From assembly GCA_020024475.1 (NCBI GenBank), contig JAHHTS010000022.1:1-34465 (forward strand): DNA of 34,465 bases. Reading direction: 5' to 3'. Every line of letters starts with the position of its first letter. Positions within the stretch are counted from its first letter, which is position 1. The stretch comes from Oscillospiraceae bacterium. Its GTDB lineage: Bacteria > Bacillota > Clostridia > Oscillospirales > Ruminococcaceae. A program made the position numbers and the translations under genes. This document shows positions 1-7,177 of the stretch, one piece after another. A model generated the notes under the pieces. That model saw only the letters and a program-made list of their open reading frames with translations, had not been told where the DNA came from and searched no databases.

Positions 1-289
1 TTTATTTCGATTGGTTATTTAGTTATGAATAGACAATATCATTCAATACAATCTCATAAGTACAAAAACAAATGTTATTTATCAATACTATCTCTCTCAT
101 CACCCCCTATGCTTTTAAGTGCTCAGTTACACCTTGCCTTTCGCCATTTCCTTTATCAGATGCTCCGCCATATTCCACTCCAAAGTATAAATTTGAGTAA
201 TGTGTTAATATAACTTTCCGCTGTGCATAAGTTTACATAAAATACCTTTATGTGTTCCTTTAAATACAGTTTCATCATTTGGATATATA

Positions 290-899
290 CTAAAACAGTA
301 TCTATCTAAAAAAGTAATAAACTAAAAAGGAGCTGTTATTAAAAAAATTATCTAATCATCATAGTATAAAAATTTTATTAAAAGTATTGAAAATACACAG
401 TAGTACTAACTATTGATAATATTAGGCGAAAGGTTTACGTAAAATAAGTGTTAATCATGTATCAATATCAATTAAACAACTTAATATACATTCTATTGCA
501 ATAAAAAAGCATAAACACCACAAACAAAAACTTAACTCTACTATTTCTCATTAAAATCTTGCAGAACAAAAATTCACAGCCAATAAATCTAATCAAATAT
601 GGTTATCTTATATTATGTATATCTATACCATTAAAAATGGTTGGACTTATTTATCAAGCGTAGTAGATGTTTATACCAGAAAAATTATTGGTTTTTATGC
701 TAAGAAATAGATAAACATATTATTTTATTTGACATTAAAAACGCTTGCCTTAATCAAAGCTACCCTAGCGGTGTTATCTCACACAGTAATAGTAAATTTC
801 AATATAACTCCAATAATTATATATATTTTGCTATCAGTTTTAATACAAACTTTCTCTATACTAAAATTCGTATTTTCATGCTCAGATTATTGACTATAA
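290..899. repeat. 610-bp perfect direct repeat, left copy
   Basis: Reading the two stretches side by side, every base of 290-899 matches 20713-21322 at a constant offset of 20423 with no indel. The match stops abruptly on both sides (base 289 is a and 20712 is t; base 900 is g and 21323 is t). The copies flank the whole BREX operon and the remnant zone upstream of it. The sequence inside is a decayed IS3-family transposase segment, so this is not a complete insertion sequence. No inverted terminal repeats were found at its ends. Confidence 0.97.
410..899 (+). pseudogene. decayed IS3-family transposase (orfB) segment, left copy
   Basis: Conceptual plus-strand translation across several stops and frame changes gives recognisable IS3-family orfB blocks. 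They are a YxAKGLRKI-like stretch, then QLNIHSIAIKKHKHH, then FTANKSNQIW, then YLSSVVDVYTRKIIGF, then an NQSYPSGVISH-like block around the second catalytic Asp. These follow the order of the DDE integrase core. The homology ends shortly after that block, so the C-terminal part with the final catalytic Glu is missing. Stops and frameshifts make it non-functional. It lies wholly inside the 610-bp repeat. Confidence 0.8.
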
Positions 900-908
900 G
901 CTAGTCGT

Positions 909-934
909 ATTTTGTCTATAATTATAGACAAAAT
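909..934. repeat. 26-bp perfect palindrome next to the repeat
   Basis: This is a perfect 26-base palindrome whose half is ATTTTGTCTATAA, starting ten bases after the left 610-bp repeat ends. Its right end shares four bases with the long hairpin at 931-982. It could be a dyad binding site, the end of a former element, or an accessory hairpin behind the BREX terminator. Nothing similar follows the right repeat copy. Confidence 0.7.
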
Positions 935-982
935 AAAATCAAAATATGTTACTCTTTTTTGTAACATATTTTGATTTTATTT
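931..982 (-). terminator. long-stem terminator of the BREX operon
   Basis: A perfect 22-bp stem (931-952 with 961-982) encloses an 8-base loop. It begins five bases beyond the stop codon of the last operon gene. Read on the minus strand, the stem's right arm ends in ATTTTATTT followed by TGTCTATAATT, giving a T-rich tail. The position fits an intrinsic terminator for the whole 18-kb transcript. The stem is unusually long and AT-rich for a standard terminator, so an RNA-processing or element-end role is also possible. Confidence 0.72.
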
Positions 983-987
983 AGATT

Positions 988-2199
988 TTAGGATAGTAAA
1001 TAAATTTTTTTATCATCAAAATATATTTGCGAAGTATGGTTATAAATGCTAATCATAGTATCCATTTGTTGTAATATACCTGTTGCACCTGGATTACTTA
1101 GTGTTGCAAATTCTTTAACACATTTAGTCTCAATTTCTTTAGCATTACCTTTAATAGTTTTACCACCGTCCTGAAGAAACTCATCAACTTGACCTTCTTT
1201 AACAAACGGAATAGATCCTATAAAATCTCCTACACCTTTTGTAGCAATTCCAACTCCTTTAAGTAAATTAGTCTCCATTGAGGAATCACTTATTTTTTCG
1301 ATATATAACGAAGCTTTGCTAAAAATATCTCTATATATAGCGGACAAATTTGTTATCTCATTTTTTATCTCAGATATGTATTCTTCTTTAAAATTACCAC
1401 CTAGCATAATTTCCAACAACGAAGCTAAAGAGTATGTATAAAGAGATAATCTGTAATAATTGAATTTATCCTGCAATTTATTAAACTTTGACTTAACTTG
1501 CGTATGCACCGTAATAAAATGTTTTGAATCAATTAATTCAGAAACTTCTTTTTGATAAGCATTCATATTCTTGCGGGCAGTTCTTTGTATATCAAGAACC
1601 ATTTTATAATTACTTGTAATAAAATTCTCATTGTCCCAATTCAACTTATACTTGTTCACAATATTCATTAATGTTTCAACATCTGCTTCGATTTCTGCCT
1701 TTTTCTCTCTTTCTAAAAAAACTAAAATTTGCTTTTGCATTTCTTGAATTTGACCGAGCTGTTTTTCAATGCTGAATAAAGCAACCGCCATCATCATCGT
1801 TGCCGGATTTATGGGCATAACAGTAGTTGAAGTTGCTGTTAATGGATTAGCAGCTTGAAGTTGGGCGAATTTTGATTTCCCTGTAGCAGTCTTAAATGCA
1901 CCCCAAAAGTTTCCGTTTTGAGCCACTTTAAGTGTATCTCCTAACCCTGCATTTGCTAATCTAAATAATCCTTGTGTGTTAATTGTTGCTGTCTGTGTCA
2001 CTGTGTGTAAAGAAGGAATTAGTGATGAAACACCTGCTCCTAAAGTAGCTAATTGTGCAATTGGAACACTTATAGTATTACTGCTTTCTATATTTTTTCT
2101 TGCTGTAGATAGCATTTCTTCGCCAATTTGAATAATTTCATTTGATTCATTGGTCATATCTATGTGATTTATACTATCTACTTTAATTATTTTCCCCAT
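988..2199 (-). CDS. uncharacterised 403-aa protein, last gene of the BREX operon
   Basis: The function is unknown. A strong AGGAGG site precedes the ATG, and it starts 68 bases after the WYL gene ends, so it is probably the last cistron of the BREX operon. The N-terminal 130 residues are Ala/Gly/Thr-rich with mildly hydrophobic stretches (about 43-66 and 74-90). A hydrophobic patch at 131-143 (NPATMMMAVALF) leads into a predicted amphipathic, coiled-coil-like helix (about 144-183, with QIQEMQKQILVFLEREKK). A mostly helical region follows, with a Gly-rich KGVGIATKGVGDFIG stretch near residue 315. There is no signal peptide. I recall similar hypothetical proteins scattered in Bacillota but cannot attach a domain name. 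The layout (membrane-seeking patches plus coiled coil) would suit a membrane-associated accessory or effector protein, which is inference only. Confidence 0.85.
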   Translation of the reverse strand: MGKIIKVDSINHIDMTNESNEIIQIGEEMLSTARKNIESSNTISVPIAQLATLGAGVSSLIPSLHTVTQTATINTQGLFRLANAGLGDTLKVAQNGNFWGAFKTATGKSKFAQLQAANPLTATSTTVMPINPATMMMAVALFSIEKQLGQIQEMQKQILVFLEREKKAEIEADVETLMNIVNKYKLNWDNENFITSNYKMVLDIQRTARKNMNAYQKEVSELIDSKHFITVHTQVKSKFNKLQDKFNYYRLSLYTYSLASLLEIMLGGNFKEEYISEIKNEITNLSAIYRDIFSKASLYIEKISDSSMETNLLKGVGIATKGVGDFIGSIPFVKEGQVDEFLQDGGKTIKGNAKEIETKCVKEFATLSNPGATGILQQMDTMISIYNHTSQIYFDDKKIYLLS

Positions 2200-2267
2200 A
2201 AAAAACCTCCTATTTTTATAATATTAAATTAATTTTTATTGTAGGATTTGTTTGGTTTACGAATCCG

Positions 2268-3242
2268 TTATTCCATTTTATTGTAAGTATCTCGAACCAT
2301 ATCTTTATATTCTTCTTTTACATTTTCCGGACCAAGTATTTGTATTTTTCCTGAGAAACCAAATACCCAACCATAAAATGTTGGACTTGATGCAACATTT
2401 GTAATCACTCTAAATGAGTTCATATCATAAGCAAGGGTAGTTACATCCTCACCAAACTTGTCAATAATAGTTTTCATCAAACTGTTGTCGCAACGAAGAT
2501 CAACCTCAACAACATCACCTTCAAACATTTTAAACACTGTTTTTGTGAATTCATTAAGATCAAATTCTTCTGGTTGTGAATAACTTTCTCTTTCAAGAAT
2601 AGTAGGTATTGTTGCTATACGATCAACTCGAAAAGCAATAACTTTTTCTCGTTTTTCCGAGTACCCTAATACATAATAGTAATCACCATTCCAAGTAAGA
2701 TGGTAGGGACTTATAGTATAAACCTCACCATTATTCTTCAGCACTTTTTTCTTCAATCCAGTGAAATCATAGTACTGGAATGAAATTTGTTTATTTTCGT
2801 TAATAGCATCATTAATTGCATCAACGATGTAATATACCTGTTCATTATCAGGCTTGATATTTTTAACAACATAGTTGTTTCTTTTTAATTTCTTGATCTG
2901 ATAAATACTTGCTAAATCATTTATTTTATCTATTAGTATTTTGCTTTTATTTGAAGTAATGAACTTTGAAGATTCTACTGCATCGATGAGTAACTTTAAT
3001 TCAGGTAATTCAAACTTTCTATCACCCATAAAATATTTATTCTGTGATGATCTTGTTTCTACAATATCATAGCCAATATCTTGTAAAGCTTCAATGTCTC
3101 TCTTAAAAGTGACTCTATGCACAGTTAACCCATATTCACTTTCAAGCATATTAGATAATTCTGATGTAGTAAGCTGATGTTCCTCATCGGTATATTTTTC
3201 TAATAGTTTCAGTAAGCATATAATTCTTGGCTTTGTATCCAT
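2268..3242 (-). CDS. WYL-domain transcriptional regulator, BrxR-like
   Basis: Probable DNA-binding regulator of the BREX locus. The N-terminal 75 residues form a winged helix-turn-helix of the HTH_11/DeoR type (LTTSELSNMLESEYG, then RVTFKRDIEALQDIGYDI). The WYL domain covers about 150-210, with the core ISPYHLTWNGDYYYVLGY and the closing FRVDRI. A C-terminal WCX-like extension reaches residue 324. The ATG is preceded by GAAAGGAAAA. WYL proteins of this layout (BrxR) are known to sit beside BREX and related defence systems and to repress them or sense a ligand. Here the gene is second from last in the operon rather than upstream of it. Assignment to BrxR rests on domain order and location; other WYL defence regulators would look the same. 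Confidence 0.88.
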   Translation of the reverse strand: MDTKPRIICLLKLLEKYTDEEHQLTTSELSNMLESEYGLTVHRVTFKRDIEALQDIGYDIVETRSSQNKYFMGDRKFELPELKLLIDAVESSKFITSNKSKILIDKINDLASIYQIKKLKRNNYVVKNIKPDNEQVYYIVDAINDAINENKQISFQYYDFTGLKKKVLKNNGEVYTISPYHLTWNGDYYYVLGYSEKREKVIAFRVDRIATIPTILERESYSQPEEFDLNEFTKTVFKMFEGDVVEVDLRCDNSLMKTIIDKFGEDVTTLAYDMNSFRVITNVASSPTFYGWVFGFSGKIQILGPENVKEEYKDMVRDTYNKME

Positions 3243-3292
3243 AATATTTTCCTTTCAAAACAGGACTTACTGTTATAAAGTATAAAAACCAA

Positions 3293-5032
3293 TTATTTAA
3301 AAAGATTTTGCGCTTTAACAAATTTTATAAAATGAGAATAGATTTGCTCTGTCCTATTCAAGATATTTTCTTCGGTATAATCTTGATACTTACTTGCTAA
3401 TTTAACCAATTCTTCATCCTGTGTTCCATTTTTGTAAACACCTTTATCATTTTCAAAACCATTATAGTATTTTGCTTTATCCGTAAAGCGATAATCAGAA
3501 GCTCTGACGTTTATCTTTTCTTCCAATAATGCTTTGTTTCCAAGTTTTTCTAAACTGTTTTTATCTGATAAAGATTTTTCATTTTCCTGACGTTTTTTAG
3601 GATAAATATGTTCTATTTCTAATTTTGTATTAATATTAATTAGTTCTTGATTTGGTTCTTGATACATCCACCAAGCTAACATTGATTTTGTAATAGGACG
3701 CCCGTTAGTAAAAATATAATTTCTAATGCCATTATCTACTTCATTTTCATTTAACAAATAATCATTAAAAGAAATTTCTGCACCATTAACAATATTAATC
3801 ATTTCTGGATAAATAGGTGTTCTTAATGCATTAACACCTGGTCTAATAAATGAATATGCCCATATAAAGGCGATTGTTTTATTTAAGAACACATATAGCT
3901 TTTCTTCATCCAATTCGTTTTCATTATTTCTATTAGACATAAAATATACTGATAAGAAATATGACCACATTCCATTTGGAGCATAATTAAGCACAAATAG
4001 TTGTTTAAGAACTCTATCCGAAAATACATTGGATTGAGTTTCTACAGAATGCCAAAATGAAGCTAATACTTCTAAATCATTCAAAGCTTGATCATTCTTT
4101 AATAAAGCATATCCATTCTTCTCAAAGAATTTACGTAAAGCTTCTGTTGTGGTATTCCTATTGCCTTGTTTAGCTCTTAGATAATACATATATTTTGTAA
4201 ATAATTCGTCCATAGGTGAGCCGGATTTAGAACTAAAAATTTGCTGAGAAACAAGTTCCAGTTCTTTCCATCTAGAAATAAATTCATCTTTTTCACCTTT
4301 CAACGAATAATATTTATAAAGTTGTGCTTTAAAAATATCTGTATCAGAAAGAGGTTTTCCTCTATCATTTAATGTTGAGAATATTCTTAAAGCTGTATCT
4401 TGTGATTCTGCTTCAATAGGCAATAATATACAATTCTTTAGAACTCTATTTGGTAAAAAAGCAAAGTATGATGGGTATTCGTTTAAGAATTCTTGAATAC
4501 GTATTTCAAAGAACCTAAACGTATCAGCATACTTACTTTTCATTGTTTTTGTTGCTTCACCATTCTTTAAAATTGAAATGAACTCTTCTTTATCCTCATC
4601 TGTTGAAACTTCAGAATCAATTTTTAAATGATTCTTATCAGGATTATCAAATTCATCAACTTTCCAAATACAAGCAGCAATGCTTTCTTTTGTTTTCTTG
4701 GTGTTATCATCTTTCATATTGAATAATTTTGAATAGAACGCTCTAAGTAAAAGCATAAGTGTTGTTAAACGTTGCTGTCCATCAATTATTTCTTGTTTGT
4801 TGTTACTATTCTTAAATGTAACAATCGGTCCTAAAAAATATTCATCGTTGTCTGAATCAAAATTATCTGCGTTACCTTCGGGAAAAGCAAATGAGAAAAT
4901 ATCATCCCATAATGTTTGACATTCAGCTTCTCCCCAAGCGTAAGGTCTTTGATAATCAGGAATTAAAAAATCAGACTTTTTATCCGAGAATAATTCTTTA
5001 ATTGTTTTTTGATCTATGTTTAATTTTGACAT
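3293..5032 (-). CDS. GmrSD-like DUF262/DUF1524 protein, BrxU-like candidate
   Basis: Fused single-chain protein of the GmrSD type. These are type IV restriction enzymes that cut modified phage DNA, using DUF262 for NTP binding and hydrolysis and DUF1524 for cleavage. The N-terminal DUF262 shows IPDYQRPYAWGEAEC, YFLGPIV and the hallmark IIDGQQRLTTL (D84-R88 from the chosen start). The C-terminal DUF1524 has the His-Me-finger-like IEHIYPKKRQ (H475) followed by LGNKALLEEKIN. I chose the ATG at 5032, five codons inside the longest frame, because GGAGAAAA lies immediately upstream of it. It follows brxL by 54 bases and precedes the WYL gene by 50. In a studied plasmid island, the GmrSD homologue BrxU is encoded with BREX and complements it, and this gene fits that pattern. 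Substrate specificity cannot be read from sequence. Confidence 0.9.
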   Translation of the reverse strand: MSKLNIDQKTIKELFSDKKSDFLIPDYQRPYAWGEAECQTLWDDIFSFAFPEGNADNFDSDNDEYFLGPIVTFKNSNNKQEIIDGQQRLTTLMLLLRAFYSKLFNMKDDNTKKTKESIAACIWKVDEFDNPDKNHLKIDSEVSTDEDKEEFISILKNGEATKTMKSKYADTFRFFEIRIQEFLNEYPSYFAFLPNRVLKNCILLPIEAESQDTALRIFSTLNDRGKPLSDTDIFKAQLYKYYSLKGEKDEFISRWKELELVSQQIFSSKSGSPMDELFTKYMYYLRAKQGNRNTTTEALRKFFEKNGYALLKNDQALNDLEVLASFWHSVETQSNVFSDRVLKQLFVLNYAPNGMWSYFLSVYFMSNRNNENELDEEKLYVFLNKTIAFIWAYSFIRPGVNALRTPIYPEMINIVNGAEISFNDYLLNENEVDNGIRNYIFTNGRPITKSMLAWWMYQEPNQELININTKLEIEHIYPKKRQENEKSLSDKNSLEKLGNKALLEEKINVRASDYRFTDKAKYYNGFENDKGVYKNGTQDEELVKLASKYQDYTEENILNRTEQIYSHFIKFVKAQNLFK

Positions 5033-5086
5033 TTTTCTCCTCATCACTTATCCGATAAAAATTAAATGAATTTATCATTAGGATAT

Positions 5087-7159
5087 CTACTCAACTCCTA
5101 ATGCTTTATATACAGCATCCTCTGCACTTACGTACGGTATTAACTGAAATGCTGACATTAATTCAGGTGGAACTGTAACTAAATCAGCCATAGAAATTGC
5201 TGGAATAAGTACCTTTTTAGCACCACTATCCAAACATACTTGAAGAACATTTGCTAATTCTTCAACTTTAATCATAGTTCCTGCAATAGTTATATCACCT
5301 AATACTGCTAAACTACTTATAGTAGGTTTCCCTAAAGCAATAGATGAAATTGCAATTAATGTAGGAAGCGCCAATGTATCTGTCATTCCTATTCCTTGAA
5401 GATCTTGGTAATTAACAATATAGTCTTTTGTAGTTGTACTAATACCTCCACTGATACGTGATGAATTAGCTTTTAAATAATTAAGTGCTGTGTTTGTAGC
5501 CTCTTTTGCTTTAGTGTTAGTACCAAGTCCAGAACGCTCAAATTTACCAGTACCAGGCATAATTTGAGATTCTAAACGATAAGCTCCAAGCATTCCCGAT
5601 TTACCTCTAGATACTGTGTAAATTTGTCCTGGATTACATATTCCTTCTGGAATAAGTTTTCCTCCACCTTGTTCAGGAACTGAAACATAATGTTCATCAA
5701 AAGTTTCATTATCAATGTAAGAGAAATTTACGTCATAAAATTCCATTCCACCAAGCTTTTTAAGTTGTTCTTTTACTCTACGACGCATTTCTAATGCAAT
5801 CTGAAGAATTTCTTCTAATTGCTCTTTAGTATATTCACCATCTGGATAAATTAACTTAATAAATCCACCAACTATTTTTCTAACTGCAATGGTATCTCTT
5901 TGGTTAAGGTTTTTTCCTAAATGAAAATATTTATCTAATGCATCCCCACATTGTTCCTTGCGTAATTCACGAATAAATTCTGCTAAATAATCTGTAATAA
6001 AACCATAAGCATTTGTAAAATGTTCTGGTCTAAATTTAGGAATTTCCCATCCCGGTATGTAACAGTGCATGCGATCTAAGAATGCAGTGTCTGTACCCAT
6101 TTCGGGTGGAAATGGATCAAACAAACTTGACGTCTTTAACAAAACATCCACACTTTGATTTATATTACCAACAAAAACCATAGATGCAGAAGCTGCTTTT
6201 TCTTCTTTTCCACGTGCAAAAGATCCAGATGCCATATAGTCTTTCATAATTTGAATACCATCTTTATCTTTAAAATTGATTCCAGCAACTTCATCAAAAG
6301 CAACACAATCCCAAAGTCCAACTAAACCAACAGTTTTTCTTCCCATATTATAGAAAAGGTTGGCAACTGTTGTTTGTCCTCCTGATACAAGGATACTATT
6401 CGGAGAGATTTCTTTATAAATATGAGATTTACCAGTGCTTCGTGGTCCTAATTCGCAAAGGTTAAAATTGTTTTCTACAAGAGGAAGCATACGTGCAAGA
6501 AGTAACCATTTTTCACGATATTCTAACTTGTCAGGTTCCATTCCAATAGAGCGAAGCATAACATTCATCCATTCTTCTTGGGTAAACATTTTTCTACCTT
6601 GTTTCAACTCATCAATATCAACGTGTGGCATTTGAATCGGTGTCAACTTGCGAATATGAATAGGAGAGGAATTTTTATCTTCCTCAATAAACTCATATTC
6701 TAATTGACAAATACACCAAATACCACCACATAATAAACGATCAAATTTACTTGGGTATTGTTCTGATATAGGAATATTTTTTATTCCTAAGTTTGAAAAT
6801 TCAGCCTCATATGTATCTTTCTTTATATTTAGATTTACCGTGATCTTATCAATAACTGTATAACTTCCTTTTTGACGAAGTACCGATAATATTTTTTGTG
6901 CTTCATCCGGACGCACATAGTTATCTGCTAAAATCTTTTTTACTGTAGCAACTCCTTCTTCAATGATAGAAGGATCATCTGAACTACAATATTGTCCTAA
7001 CAAGAATTCAAGAACGTATACAGGGACGTTTGCTCCTTCTTTAATTGACTTTGTTAAGTCCTTACGAACGATTTTTCCATCAAAGTTTGTTCTCAACTTC
7101 CTATTTATTTCTTCATTTTGATCAATATACAAACTTGAATCTATCATAAATTCATCCAA
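5087..7159 (-). CDS. brxL: BrxL, BREX AAA+ effector with Lon-like C-terminus
   Basis: BREX type 1 effector of 690 residues, a hexameric MCM/Lon-related AAA+ protein that acts on phage DNA. Walker A is GPRSTGKS at 238-245 and Walker B ends in FDE with D289-E290. The last 110 residues match the Lon proteolytic fold (SSLAVLGDITIAG, then SGAKKVLIPA). By-eye alignment puts Thr where Lon has its catalytic Ser (MTDT against DGPS) and Ala where Lon has its Lys, so peptidase activity looks absent. The start is TTG: AGGAGG lies 8 bases upstream of it, while the next in-frame ATG, four codons later, is too far away. The gene begins 18 bases after pglZ ends. Confidence 0.94.
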   Translation of the reverse strand: MDEFMIDSSLYIDQNEEINRKLRTNFDGKIVRKDLTKSIKEGANVPVYVLEFLLGQYCSSDDPSIIEEGVATVKKILADNYVRPDEAQKILSVLRQKGSYTVIDKITVNLNIKKDTYEAEFSNLGIKNIPISEQYPSKFDRLLCGGIWCICQLEYEFIEEDKNSSPIHIRKLTPIQMPHVDIDELKQGRKMFTQEEWMNVMLRSIGMEPDKLEYREKWLLLARMLPLVENNFNLCELGPRSTGKSHIYKEISPNSILVSGGQTTVANLFYNMGRKTVGLVGLWDCVAFDEVAGINFKDKDGIQIMKDYMASGSFARGKEEKAASASMVFVGNINQSVDVLLKTSSLFDPFPPEMGTDTAFLDRMHCYIPGWEIPKFRPEHFTNAYGFITDYLAEFIRELRKEQCGDALDKYFHLGKNLNQRDTIAVRKIVGGFIKLIYPDGEYTKEQLEEILQIALEMRRRVKEQLKKLGGMEFYDVNFSYIDNETFDEHYVSVPEQGGGKLIPEGICNPGQIYTVSRGKSGMLGAYRLESQIMPGTGKFERSGLGTNTKAKEATNTALNYLKANSSRISGGISTTTKDYIVNYQDLQGIGMTDTLALPTLIAISSIALGKPTISSLAVLGDITIAGTMIKVEELANVLQVCLDSGAKKVLIPAISMADLVTVPPELMSAFQLIPYVSAEDAVYKALGVE

Positions 7160-7177
7160 AACAAAAACCTCCTAAAA

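Noticed and set aside
25..213. 62-codon open frame at the left edge
   Set aside because: It has no ribosome site and its composition is not protein-like. The minus strand shows short protein-like pieces (for example MAEHLIKEMAKGKV), but nothing identifiable.
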